From Rossellomorea aquimaris (GTDB lineage Bacteria; Bacillota; Bacilli; Bacillales; Bacillaceae_B): DNA of 64,000 bases. Made by a program: the position numbers and the translations under genes. The notes beneath the pieces are model-generated. The model was not told where the DNA came from and did no database searches. It saw only the letters and a program-made list of their open reading frames with translations. Shown here piece by piece: positions 33,745 through 41,883 of the stretch (position 1 is the first letter of the stretch; each line of letters begins with the position of its first letter). Where the stretch lies: contig NZ_VTEX01000002.1 in the NCBI RefSeq assembly GCF_008180865.1, positions 372,001-436,000 of the forward strand, read 5' to 3'.

Positions 33745-34914
33745 TCAACTATTCACAAAGTTTTCTTTTCTCCTTTTATCCAATCCAAACGAAATAGATG
33801 CAGTTAATAACGCTAGTAATACTGTTAATCCCGCAATCCACCCTAAATTCAAGACAGATGTATATTCAATTACCACTCCTCCTAAGCCAGCGCCTAACGT
33901 CATACCAATATTCATTAGAGCCGTATTGAAACTTAAAACAATTTCTGATGACTGCGGTTTCAAAGAAATTAAGTAAAATTGATTTGCAGGAGTGGTTAAC
34001 CATGCAGATGTTCCCCAAATCATAATGGCAAGAAGAATACCTATCGTTGATGTAGGTATAGAAGTGAAAATCATTAAGATTATTGAGTGAACGATTAAAC
34101 TGGCAGAGATAGTACGAACTGGTCCCCATCTATCAACGGCATATCCGCCGACACGTGAGCCTATGAAAGCAAACAAACCAAGCACTAAAAGAGCGGTACT
34201 AATTTCTTCTATAGAGAAGCCAGCTAAACTACTTAAAAGTGGTGCAATGTAAGTAAATACCATTGTATAGCCAAGAATCCAAAATACCGTTGTTAATAAA
34301 CCGGTTATGATTTGTTTGTCTAGAATCAATGACAATTGCTGCTTTAACGAAGTCGGTTTATTTCCAGCTAATTTTGGAATGAACTTATTTAGAAGCACTA
34401 AATTGAACAGTGTAACGACAGCAATAAACAGAAAGATATAACGCCAATCCATATAAGCAGCAATTAATGTTCCAATTGGTACACCTAAGATTAAAGAAAC
34501 GGTAAAACCGGTAATAACCGTTGCAATTGCACTACCCCGCTTTGTGGACTGAGCAAGTTGTGCTGCATAACTGGTTGCCACAACAAAATACAAACCTCCA
34601 CTTATTGCCAAGACAATGCGTGAAAACATAAGTACACCGAAATTAATACTGAAAAAGGCAATGATATTTCCAATAACAAAAACAAGCATTGAAAACATTA
34701 ACACTTTTTTTCTTTCGTATTTTGCAGTCAGCATAACAAGCACTAGTGCACCTATTGCATGGGATAAAGCATATATGGTAACTAATTGCCCAGTCATTGA
34801 GATCGAAACGCCTAAATCCCCTGAAATCATTTCTAAAATTCCAGAAACAACAAATTCTGCTGTTCCAACTCCAAAGGCTCCTAAAGCTAGCAAATATATT
34901 GCAAAACGATTCAT
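33745..34914 (-). CDS. MFS transporter, drug:H+ antiporter-1 type
   Basis: The 389-residue protein has twelve predicted membrane helices. The opening RFAIYLLALGAFGVGTAEFV and the loop AKYERKKVLMFSM after helix 2 fit the AraJ/YdhP-like drug or sugar exporters. AGGTGAAAGAA precedes ATG 34914. It is a single gene that probably exports small toxic or waste compounds; the substrate is unknown. Confidence 0.9.
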   Translation of the reverse strand: MNRFAIYLLALGAFGVGTAEFVVSGILEMISGDLGVSISMTGQLVTIYALSHAIGALVLVMLTAKYERKKVLMFSMLVFVIGNIIAFFSINFGVLMFSRIVLAISGGLYFVVATSYAAQLAQSTKRGSAIATVITGFTVSLILGVPIGTLIAAYMDWRYIFLFIAVVTLFNLVLLNKFIPKLAGNKPTSLKQQLSLILDKQIITGLLTTVFWILGYTMVFTYIAPLLSSLAGFSIEEISTALLVLGLFAFIGSRVGGYAVDRWGPVRTISASLIVHSIILMIFTSIPTSTIGILLAIMIWGTSAWLTTPANQFYLISLKPQSSEIVLSFNTALMNIGMTLGAGLGGVVIEYTSVLNLGWIAGLTVLLALLTASISFGLDKRRKENFVNS

Positions 34915-35093
34915 TTCTTTCACCTTTTTCTTAAGTGTATTGTAAAGAACTACTTTGCATCATATCGACAATGTTCATTAGCAAGAAGTCCAAGGAAATG
35001 AATTTTTCAATATACAATCTTAGAATGAACAAAATGGTGAGCTAACGACTAGGGAAATACATAGACTAAAACAATCTTTAAAAGGCTTTGATG

Positions 35094-35996
35094 TCATTCA
35101 AACTCTTCTTCTGTTAAATCCATATTAACGGTCATAGCAATACGGCTCCCATCAGCTGCAGCAAAAACCACTTGAGATGGTTTTACATAGGAAGCATCTC
35201 CAGCAGAATACAAACCAGGTATTGAGGTTCTTCCTGATTCATCTGTTTTGATCCCACCCGACTTTGTCATTTCATACCCCAGCTGGTCTCTGAACGGCGC
35301 GCTTTGAACAAATTGTGGCATGACAAAGCCTCCAGCTCTCGCAGTGTGAGTTCCATCTGTAAAGCGAATATGCTCCAATCTACCGTTTTGGCCGATAAAG
35401 GCTAGAATGGGTTTCTCTACCACAGTAATCCCTTTTGATTGCAGTTGCTTTTTTTGCACTTCCGATAAAAGTGTAAGACCATTTGTACAAACCACCAAAT
35501 CTTTACTCCAATTGTAGAGCAGCTTCGCCATATGGAAGATAGATGGATTTTCGGAAACAACGAAAATCGGCTGATCCTGCAGTTCCCATCCATCACAATA
35601 AGGACAATTAAACAAACTTTTTCCATAGAACGAATAAAAGCCCTCGATGTGAGGAAAAATCTCTTTTACCCCTGTTGCCACAATTAATTTTTTTGCCTGA
35701 ATACGAATTCCTGATATATCAACTACTTCATATCCCATAGCTGTTTTGTTGACTGAAACGATCTCAGTTTGTAGATGATTGACAGAAGGGTAATTCAACA
35801 CTTCTCTATAAGCAATACGACGGAATTCGGATGGTGTTATACCGTCTCTTGTAATGAAACCGTGAGAGGCATGTGTCACAGCATTTCTAGGCTGATTATT
35901 ATCAATCAATGCTACACTTCGTCTTGCTCTCCCCAGTACAAGGGCTGCATTCAACCCTGCAGGGCCACCACCAATAATCGCACATTCATAAATCAT
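35094..35996 (-). CDS. Thioredoxin-reductase-like NAD(P)/FAD-dependent oxidoreductase
   Basis: The 300-residue flavoprotein has the FAD motif CAIIGGGPAGLNAALVLGRA, a redox pair in NCPYCDGW and the C-terminal GLYSAGDA FAD motif. It lacks a GxGxxA NAD-binding motif in the middle domain (the corresponding stretch is VVSENPSIFHMAKLL), so its electron donor is uncertain. It lies downstream of an Rrf2 regulator gene, a pairing that suggests redox or sulfide control. AGGTGG sits eight bases before ATG 35996. Confidence 0.9.
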   Translation of the reverse strand: MIYECAIIGGGPAGLNAALVLGRARRSVALIDNNQPRNAVTHASHGFITRDGITPSEFRRIAYREVLNYPSVNHLQTEIVSVNKTAMGYEVVDISGIRIQAKKLIVATGVKEIFPHIEGFYSFYGKSLFNCPYCDGWELQDQPIFVVSENPSIFHMAKLLYNWSKDLVVCTNGLTLLSEVQKKQLQSKGITVVEKPILAFIGQNGRLEHIRFTDGTHTARAGGFVMPQFVQSAPFRDQLGYEMTKSGGIKTDESGRTSIPGLYSAGDASYVKPSQVVFAAADGSRIAMTVNMDLTEEEFE

Positions 35997-36030
35997 ACAT
36001 TACACCACCTAAATAGATAATATAGATATT

Positions 36031-36052
36031 TTATGTCTGTAATTAAACATAA
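36031..36052. promoter_or_regulatory. Candidate operator upstream of the flavoprotein gene
   Basis: TTATGT and ACATAA form an inverted repeat with a 10-base centre, just upstream of the 35996 start. Two related 20-base blocks (AAGATTCCTTTTTAAAGAAT at 36051 and a near copy at 36172) lie alongside. Binding of the neighbouring Rrf2 protein is an inference. Confidence 0.4.
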
Positions 36053-36210
36053 GATTCCTTTTTAAAGAATAAAAGGTATATAGATTGATGGAGCTCTTAA
36101 GAGGGTAGAAAAATTCATCATTTCCCCTCCCTGAAATACATTAGATACATGATATCTATTATTAAATGAAAAAGATTCCTCTTTAAAGAAAAATTAAAAA
36201 ATAACTTGTG

Positions 36211-36609
36211 TTAAACTCCCATTTGCTTTTGAGCGATGTCCACTAAGTTAATTTCTTTTAAATGTTGCTTCATCTTCTCTTCTGCTTCTTTCATTTCAGC
36301 TTGAATTAAACATTCATCTCCATGAACAAAATCACATTCAAATAAGGAAGCTGTACCTTCTATGGCGTGAATGATATCTAAAAATGTAATCTCATCTTTT
36401 AGACGAGATAATCGATAACCTCCATGAGCTCCAGAAATTGATTCAATCATTCCTGCTTTTACGAGCTTGGTTAAAATCTTGGACAGATAAGTTGTTGAAA
36501 CACCTTGGGATTCTGCCAGTTTCTGGACACCTATAGGCTCACTCGAAGAAGCAGTAACGAGAGCAAGCATGGTGTGTAAAGCATAATTAGTCGCTTTTGA
36601 AAATTTCAT
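36211..36609 (-). CDS. Rrf2 family transcriptional regulator
   Basis: The 132-residue protein opens with KFSKATNYALHTMLALVTAS and has LAESQGVSTTYLSKILTKLV and GAHGGYRLSR, the Rrf2 winged helix. It carries only Cys92 and Cys100 where Fe-S members have three cysteines, so it may be a thiol sensor or cluster-free. AGAGGTG precedes the ATG. An imperfect ATTGT-n15-ACAAT repeat at 36622-36646 upstream could be its own operator. Confidence 0.9.
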   Translation of the reverse strand: MKFSKATNYALHTMLALVTASSSEPIGVQKLAESQGVSTTYLSKILTKLVKAGMIESISGAHGGYRLSRLKDEITFLDIIHAIEGTASLFECDFVHGDECLIQAEMKEAEEKMKQHLKEINLVDIAQKQMGV

Positions 36610-36771
36610 GTTAACACCTCTATTGTAGATTTATTATATCCACAATATCCTTAAATGGATTTATTTGTCAAGACTACTGCTTCCTAAATAAGAATGTAGA
36701 ACGAACAAACCTTCAGTATTTTGACCCTATATTTTAGTATAAATCTTGAATTACGGAATAAAACGCCTGCT

Positions 36772-36809
36772 GGACGGTTCTTTCTCTTCAGAAGGCAGAA
36801 GAACCGTCC
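36772..36809. repeat. Palindromic repeat of the GGACGGTTCTT family
   Basis: GGACGGTTCTT at 36772-36782 and its exact complement at 36799-36809 enclose a 16-base centre. It follows the stop of the 36822 gene on the minus strand and may serve as its transcript end. Confidence 0.75.
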
Positions 36810-36821
36810 CGATGATTCCCC

Positions 36822-37025
36822 CTATTCTAGAGACCTGGATTTAACAATCCGGTCACTAACCATTGCCACTACTATCCCGATAGCGATTGGTAGTAAAGCA
36901 ATTTCAGTGTTGGAGAGTGAAATCTTGAATACAAGGAATTCTATATTTCCTATAAAACCAATTACATATAGCAATACCATGGTTCCAATTGCAGCAATTA
37001 ACGGTAGCCAAAAGGATTTAGACAC
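36822..37025 (-). CDS. Small two-helix membrane protein, 67 residues
   Basis: The product has two helices (LIAAIGTMVLLYVIGFIG and IALLPIAIGIVVAMVSDRI) and a short basic tail KSRSLE. GTG at 37025 follows GAGGTGGAGTT. The plus-strand frame over the same bases has no ribosome binding site. The function is unknown. Confidence 0.65.
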   Translation of the reverse strand: MSKSFWLPLIAAIGTMVLLYVIGFIGNIEFLVFKISLSNTEIALLPIAIGIVVAMVSDRIVKSRSLE

Positions 37026-37323
37026 AACTCCACCTCAATTCAATGAATTCTTAACAACTGTCTTTCAACTTAATACCAATTATTTCAAAATATTTAAGAT
37101 CACACAATCCTTTATTCATCACTTTGATGACATCACAATCACAGAATGAAGTGAATTTGAATTATTAAAATATTAATACTGCAACAAGAATCATAAAGTA
37201 ATCGTCCTATTTAAAGGTCATCACCCCCAAATCATAGACAAAACGACCTACACTTAATATCGAAATTCATAGTATGATTGTCTATATATAATTACATTTA
37301 TTAACAAAAAGGGGATGGCAATC

Positions 37324-37614
37324 GTGATAGGTTTCCTTCAATGTTCAGTAAAGTATGTGGTTGCATGTTCACTGGTCCTATCTACTGGTGCTGCCGTAGG
37401 AGTGACGCAGACATTCGCATCCGAGAATGATGGCACAAAGGTCATAGAAGATGGCGGCGGCCAAGGGGGAGTCACCTGGATAGAGTATTATTGGAGAGCT
37501 TCAGGCAGTAATTTCATCATCATGTATCGAAGTGCAAACGGCGGGAATCAGTGGAAAGAAGTGACCTACAACAAGTACGGAAATATCGTTAAGGTTTTGT
37601 ATGGAACATATTAA
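37324..37614 (+). CDS. Small secreted protein, 96 residues
   Basis: The protein has a signal peptide (YVVACSLVLSTGAAVGVTQT) with a likely cleavage after TFA, and a mature part of about 65 residues rich in Gly, Tyr and Trp (GGQGGVTWIEYYWRASGSNF, GNQWKEVTYNKYGN). GTG 37324 is spaced nine bases from AAAGGGG; an ATG nine bases upstream is too close to it. Size and make-up fit a secreted peptide or bacteriocin-like product, but I recognise no family. A strong terminator follows. Confidence 0.75.
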   Translation: MIGFLQCSVKYVVACSLVLSTGAAVGVTQTFASENDGTKVIEDGGGQGGVTWIEYYWRASGSNFIIMYRSANGGNQWKEVTYNKYGNIVKVLYGTY

Positions 37615-37616
37615 GG

Positions 37617-37658
37617 GGAAAGGATGATGGGTTTGGAACCATCATCCTTTCCTTTTTT
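37617..37658 (+). terminator. Strong Rho-independent terminator
   Basis: GGAAAGGATGATGG and its perfect complement surround an 8-base loop, followed by six T bases, directly after the secreted-protein gene. It also sits at the end of the converging anti-sigma gene. Confidence 0.93.
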
Positions 37659-37660
37659 AA

Positions 37661-38314
37661 TTAACGAAACGACTCCGCCATCTTAATCATGTCTTTCTTG
37701 GATAAAGTAATGTCAGATCCCCCGGGCAAGTATTCCATTTCATATTTAATGGTATCCCCTTCAATCCATATCAGTCGGTTGACCTTTTCCGGACCTTCTG
37801 ACTCGTAATAGCTTCCTTTGGATTGGCCGACTTTCACTTCTTCCTGGTATAGTGTCAGATTGGTTCCTGGTTCAATGGATTGAAACGTCAGTTTGATTAT
37901 TTGTCTTTCCTTACCGGTCAAGTTCACCAATTCTATTTCCCCTGAAGGATCCTCACTTGTTTTGGTTGTGACCTCCGCTACTTCAAATGGGGCCTTTGTG
38001 AGAAACTTGAATTCTGCGCCAAGGGATTCAGGACGATCTTTGGCCTCGTATTGATAAAAAGGGGCACTGGCGTTATTCCCGTCAAAGAGTCCCAATTGTG
38101 TTCCACCGAAATAAACGAATAGAGAGAGGCATGCGGCAACAAATACAAAGGACATCAACGGAGCGAATATCGGTTTTATATTGAATGAAAAGGCTTTGGA
38201 TGAAGGTTTCGAATGAACCTCATTCAGAATGTTCTCCCTCATCTTATTGGTAAAACCATGCTCTTTGAAGGTCTCTTCTTTCATCAGACCTCGCAATCGT
38301 TTAAGCTCATCCAT
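37661..38314 (-). CDS. Anti-sigma factor, membrane-spanning
   Basis: The 217-residue protein has a cytoplasmic N-terminus of about 48 residues, one helix (APLMSFVFVAACLSLFVYF, about 51-69) and an extracytoplasmic beta-rich domain. The gene overlaps the end of an ECF sigma factor gene by 8 bases, the usual arrangement for a sigma/anti-sigma pair. The N-terminal part would hold the sigma factor; the outer domain would sense envelope state. The signal is unknown. Confidence 0.85.
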   Translation of the reverse strand: MDELKRLRGLMKEETFKEHGFTNKMRENILNEVHSKPSSKAFSFNIKPIFAPLMSFVFVAACLSLFVYFGGTQLGLFDGNNASAPFYQYEAKDRPESLGAEFKFLTKAPFEVAEVTTKTSEDPSGEIELVNLTGKERQIIKLTFQSIEPGTNLTLYQEEVKVGQSKGSYYESEGPEKVNRLIWIEGDTIKYEMEYLPGGSDITLSKKDMIKMAESFR

Positions 38315-38852
38315 TGTTATACACCTCGTTCCGTTTAATCGTTGAACCGAGCAGCGCTTTCCCTCTTGTTAATCTGGTCTTCACCGTATTGGTGTTCAAA
38401 TCCATACAGGCCCCGATATCAGATAGCTTCATTTCTTCAAAATAATATAGAAAGATGACCTCCCGATACTTGATGGGAAGGGACAACACGCTCTGGATGA
38501 GTTCAGAATTCTTTTCCTTCTCGATCACGGTTTGTTCCGGCGCGCCCATCTTTCCTTTGACCATGTCATTGATTTTATTCGATATACTGACCATACGTGT
38601 ATCCCACCGTCTTAAATAATCTTTGCAATGATTGACGGCCACGCTGATGATCCATGTTTTAAGGGTGGAATCCTCGCGAAAGGTATCCATCTTTTGATAA
38701 AACTTGATGAAGATCTCTTGAGTCAGATCTTCCGCCAGGCTGTGTTCCTTCACATAGGAATAAACAATGTAATACACATCATTTCCGTATTCCGTCATGG
38801 CTTTCTCAAGTAGTCGATCCTTCTCGGCTTTAGAAACAGTTCCGGGTTTCAA
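38307..38852 (-). CDS. ECF sigma-70 family RNA polymerase sigma factor
   Basis: The 181-residue protein has region 2 (HSLAEDLTQEIFIKFYQKMD, TWIISVAVNHCKDYLRR) and region 4 (LPIKYREVIFLYYFEEMKLS with TVKTRLTRGKALL), like SigV/SigX-type sigma factors of Bacillus. The start is TTG 38852 with AGGTGAG upstream. It is followed by its anti-sigma gene. The target promoters are not known from this window. Confidence 0.92.
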   Translation of the reverse strand: MKPGTVSKAEKDRLLEKAMTEYGNDVYYIVYSYVKEHSLAEDLTQEIFIKFYQKMDTFREDSTLKTWIISVAVNHCKDYLRRWDTRMVSISNKINDMVKGKMGAPEQTVIEKEKNSELIQSVLSLPIKYREVIFLYYFEEMKLSDIGACMDLNTNTVKTRLTRGKALLGSTIKRNEVYNNG

Positions 38853-38933
38853 ACACTCACCTGCTTTGTATGTATCTTCACTAAATAAGACGTTTTCACT
38901 ATAGAAAAAGTTTGGATTATTTCATAATTTGAC

Positions 38934-38971
38934 AAAAAAAACACACCTGGCGAGACCCCCTCGACAGGCGC
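38934..38971 (-). terminator. Probable terminator of the lysoplasmalogenase gene
   Basis: On the minus strand GCGCCTGTCGA pairs with TCGCCAGGTGTG, with two mismatches and wobble pairs, followed by eight T bases. It lies a few bases after the stop codon at 38981. Confidence 0.6.
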
Positions 38972-38980
38972 AAACGCTAA

Positions 38981-39655
38981 TTATATGTTCAACCTTTTTC
39001 CCTCTTCATGCCTGACTGACTCCCCTAAGCTTGCGAGGCTTCCCGCAATCAGGAACTGCGCCGAGTAGTAGGTTGTCATGATCAAAACATCCGAATAAGG
39101 AATGGCTGACACAAACATATTCCATGACAGAATCGAGTCAGAGATAACAAACAGGATGCTGCCTGCATTTGCCCATAGGTTACCAGTCAGGATGGCGGTT
39201 AAAGCCATCAGGGAAATAACCAGCATGTAGGCAACGACGGGGATCACGAGTCCATCATTCCCTTCAGTTTGGAGCGCGGAAATCAGTTGTCGGCCGATGA
39301 AGAAGGAATACAATGCAATCGGCAGTAATGCGGCGAAGCGTGTCTTGTTCATACTGGACATATTGATAAATCCCATCAAATAGAAGACATGTCCGATGAG
39401 GAAAGATCCAAGTCCGGCAACAAATGACACGGCAATAAACCCGTCGCCCAACATGCAGAAAAACAAGCCGATGACGATGAGGCACATGGCCGGTGCTGGT
39501 TTTGCGGGCAGCTGACGGAATGCGTAGAAAATGATGAGTAGCATCGGGATCAGCTTAAAGACGATTTTCAATGCTAATGGCTCTGTCGGAATGATCCATA
39601 TATAGAGGGCTGCCATGATTCCGATCAGGGTGGGGAGCATCCATTTATTCAACAT
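38981..39655 (-). CDS. Lysoplasmalogenase, YhhN family membrane protein
   Basis: The 224-residue protein has about eight membrane helices. The conserved YhhN/TMEM86 features include ADP-type polar residues in LGDGFIAVSF and VISDSILSWNMF, the catalytic-type aspartates. The family cleaves the vinyl-ether bond of lysoplasmalogens in the membrane. AGGATGTGAACG precedes the ATG. Bacillus members are common, though their real substrate is unclear. Confidence 0.88.
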   Translation of the reverse strand: MLNKWMLPTLIGIMAALYIWIIPTEPLALKIVFKLIPMLLIIFYAFRQLPAKPAPAMCLIVIGLFFCMLGDGFIAVSFVAGLGSFLIGHVFYLMGFINMSSMNKTRFAALLPIALYSFFIGRQLISALQTEGNDGLVIPVVAYMLVISLMALTAILTGNLWANAGSILFVISDSILSWNMFVSAIPYSDVLIMTTYYSAQFLIAGSLASLGESVRHEEGKRLNI

Positions 39656-39789
39656 CGTTCACATCCTGTTTATGCGATTTTTTTAGTTCTTTGATATATA
39701 TACTTGTTTTTGGGAGTGGATTCCTTCTTTGGACATAGTTGAATCTTATTTTAGTATGTGATCCAGCTTCTCTTTACTGGGAGACCTAT

Positions 39790-39870
39790 AATCATTCCGG
39801 TTTGGGCTATAATCGTGCCGGGTTTGAAATAATCATGCCGGTTTCAGATTAATCGTGCCGGAATTTGATT
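39790..39870. repeat. Tandem array 1 of a 20-bp repeat
   Basis: Four units begin AATC[A/G]T[G/T]CCGG at 39790, 39811, 39831 and 39851, so the spacing is 21, 20 and 20 bases. The unit consensus is about AATCATGCCGGTTTNGANNT. There are no spacers, so it is not a CRISPR array. A second array lies at 40799. Confidence 0.85.
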
Positions 39871-39937
39871 TATTAAGCCCCTTTTTCAGATATTTGATCC
39901 TCCGTGTCGAATTTTCTTGATGAAGTCCGCCGTCCTC

Positions 39938-39986
39938 AAAAAAGAACGCAAGAACCACTCAAAAGATGCTCGGTCCTTGCGTCTTT
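39938..39986 (-). terminator. Terminator of the small lipoprotein operon
   Basis: On the minus strand ACGCAAGGACC pairs with GGTTCTTGCGT, one mismatch, followed by TCTTTTTT. It begins at the stop of the lipoprotein gene. Confidence 0.8.
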
Positions 39987-40357
39987 CATTTGAATGAAGT
40001 TGACTTTTTTATGATTTCTCCCCCAGGACCTACACTGTAATGAGCAATCGAATTGGATACTATGCCTTCCCTATTTAGCCCATCCTTATAATTAAACGTG
40101 ATTTCCCAAGCCTTTGAATCACTACTGAAATGGGTTTCTTTTGAAAGGAGTTCCACGTCATCCATACTGATTTTTTTAAAGCTTGAACCATTATGTTCCT
40201 CTACATCTTTTTCAAATTGTTCCATGGCAATGGCTTCAGCTTTCTCACTTTCAATGATTCCTGTTCCATCATCCGCACATCCTAACAATGAAAGGACTGT
40301 GATCAAGGTTACAAGAGTAATCATGATTCTTTTCAAATGAAACTTCTCCTTAACCAT
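39986..40357 (-). CDS. Small lipoprotein
   Basis: The 123-residue protein has a lipoprotein signal with LLGC (Cys23) after a long helix, so it is anchored outside. The mature part (AIAMEQFEKDVEEHNGSSFK, EITFNYKDGLNREGIVSNS) resembles PepSY-type folds. The start at 40357 follows GGAGG by five bases. It overlaps the membrane gene upstream by 8 bases. Confidence 0.8.
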   Translation of the reverse strand: MVKEKFHLKRIMITLVTLITVLSLLGCADDGTGIIESEKAEAIAMEQFEKDVEEHNGSSFKKISMDDVELLSKETHFSSDSKAWEITFNYKDGLNREGIVSNSIAHYSVGPGGEIIKKSTSFK

Positions 40358-40556
40358 TAGGACCTCCACCTGAATGATGATTCGAATTCATGGCTTGCTG
40401 GGAATGCCGTGCGGACTTTTCGTATGCTTCATCTCTGGGATTTCGGGACGTATTCTTGATGCTATCTCCATAGAACTCCATCTTCCTGGAACCGATCCAA
40501 ATCCTAATTGCAAAGTAAAAGACTAGAATTCCGATGAAAATAAAGAAATACATCAT
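40350..40556 (-). CDS. Small membrane protein, 68 residues
   Basis: The protein has one helix (YFFIFIGILVFYFAIRIWIG) followed by a polar tail with Asn, His and Gly (HSQQAMNSNHHSGGGPNG). AAGGAGGGGG precedes the ATG. Its stop overlaps the start of the lipoprotein gene, so the two are cotranslated. The function is unknown. Confidence 0.75.
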   Translation of the reverse strand: MMYFFIFIGILVFYFAIRIWIGSRKMEFYGDSIKNTSRNPRDEAYEKSARHSQQAMNSNHHSGGGPNG

Positions 40557-40798
40557 TTGATTTCCCCCTCCTTACTTTTTATGTTTTCTTAATGTCAATT
40601 ATTTCAAATGTTTTTGCGTTGGGCAACACCTATTCATATAATGACTAAAGGGGCTTGGCTACATTTAAGGAGAACAGGTAAAGTTTCTTTGCATATCCCC
40701 TCAATCTTATCGATATTTTAACTGTTTTAGCTGGGGAATTAATGTTTCATGAGTGCTCAGGCCGGTCTTGGGATTGATTATGGAACCTTCGCTTATGA

Positions 40799-40919
40799 AT
40801 CATGCCGGTTTCGAGTACATTTATGCCGGAATTGAAGGAATCATGCCGGTTCTAGAAAAATCGTGCGGGAATTCCATTTATCATGCCACTTTCGTCCATA
40901 ATCATGCCAGGTTGTCGAA
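40799..40919. repeat. Tandem array 2 of the same 20-bp repeat
   Basis: Six units with the core A-TCATGCCGG begin at 40799, 40819, 40839, 40859, 40879 and 40900; spacing is 20 bases with one step of 21. Further decayed units may extend left to about 40757. The two arrays flank a two-gene unit of small envelope proteins. Confidence 0.85.
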
Positions 40920-40934
40920 TGTTCTTTATCTTGT

Positions 40935-40970
40935 CATAAAAAAAGGACCCGTCTCATTGACGGGTCTTTA
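40935..40970 (-). terminator. Terminator of the 40972 gene
   Basis: On the minus strand GACCCGTC pairs with GACGGGTC around a 5-base loop, followed by CTTTTTTT. It begins at the stop codon of the 60-residue gene. Confidence 0.85.
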
Positions 40971-40971
40971 G

Positions 40972-41154
40972 TCATTTCAAAGGGATAAAATATTTCTCCA
41001 TTTCCCTTTCTGAGATAATCAATCTCGTGGATAAGTCTATCGTTCGTAAAACATATTCCTTGATGCCGATATACTCCGATTCAGCAATCAAATAGAAGTG
41101 GGCCCCTTTTTTGAACCCTCTGAAATCGCTTTTTAATTGATATCTTTTCAGCAT
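40972..41154 (-). CDS. Small soluble protein of unknown function, 60 residues
   Basis: The product is basic and beta-like (FRGFKKGAHFYLIAESEYIG, TRLIISEREMEKYFIPLK). A terminator follows, and the ATG is preceded by GGAG and GGGG stretches. I do not recognise a family. Confidence 0.6.
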   Translation of the reverse strand: MLKRYQLKSDFRGFKKGAHFYLIAESEYIGIKEYVLRTIDLSTRLIISEREMEKYFIPLK

Positions 41155-41201
41155 TGTCCCCAGTAACTCCTTGGTTCACTACAAGCCCGTAATCCCATAG
41201 A

Positions 41202-41609
41202 TCACTGGCTTTTCTCCACCTGATACGACTCCGGATATATCGTTTCGATTTTTTTTATAAAATAATAATGCTTATATAAAGCTAGCCCGATTAAGATGAT
41301 CCGTACAAACAAGATATCCACGAACACTACTGAGAGCAGAATAAAGAAATCAGCCGTCACGTTGATCCTGATTTTCTCTTTCCGGGTCATCCCCTTCTTT
41401 TGAAGGAGGGCGAGAACATATTTATCATATATGACTGTGCTTTTAAACCAACGATCGATCCGCTTGGAGCTTTTAGCAAAGCAAAACGCGGCAAATAAGT
41501 AAAACGGGCCACCCGGCAGAACCGGAAGCACAGTGCCGGCAATCCCGAACACCAGGGATATCGAGCCAAGCAGCATAAACAGGATGCTCTTTATCTTTTT
41601 CAGTGTCAT
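41202..41609 (-). CDS. DUF454 (YbaN family) membrane protein
   Basis: The 135-residue protein has the YbaN signature GIAGTVLPVLPGGPFYLFAA and FAKSSKRIDRWF, with about three helices, then a pair of helices (FFILLSVVFVDILFVRIILI). The family is widespread and of unknown role. The ATG follows GTAGGGGAAATC. It is a single minus-strand gene next to the divergent 41884 gene. Confidence 0.88.
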   Translation of the reverse strand: MTLKKIKSILFMLLGSISLVFGIAGTVLPVLPGGPFYLFAAFCFAKSSKRIDRWFKSTVIYDKYVLALLQKKGMTRKEKIRINVTADFFILLSVVFVDILFVRIILIGLALYKHYYFIKKIETIYPESYQVEKSQ

Positions 41610-41773
41610 GATTGATTTCCCCTACCATCGCTAGATTAATAGACATGTCTACTTCCATTCAACATCATTGTACTATAACTATAACAGGAAGGGCCGGGTA
41701 GTGGATTAGGTGATTTATGTTAATTGTGTGGCGATTGGCGGGTGGATGAGGAAAAGGGACTGACCCACAATTT

Positions 41774-41849
41774 AAAAAAGTGATTACTCACTTTTTTATT
41801 GACTTCCCGAAAAAAGGGAGTAATATTATTTGTGAGTGATTACTCACTC
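41774..41849 (+). promoter_or_regulatory. Promoter with two matching palindromic operators
   Basis: Two perfect palindromes with a TTAC centre flank a promoter. AAAAAAGTGA-TTAC-TCACTTTTTT lies at 41774-41797, and GAGTGA-TTAC-TCACTC at 41834-41849. Between them are TTGACT (41799-41804) and TAATAT (41821-41826), 16 bases apart. This is the arrangement of a TetR-type repression site. Confidence 0.75.
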
Positions 41850-41883
41850 CTTTTTTATTTTTCCTAAACGGAGGTTCAAACAT

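Noticed and set aside
36721..37149. Plus-strand frame of 142 codons
   Set aside because: It covers the better-supported minus-strand gene at 36822, a palindrome and a repeat fragment, and has no ribosome binding site.
39790..40919. CRISPR array
   Set aside because: The 20-base units are adjacent with no unique spacers and vary between units; there are no cas genes in the window.
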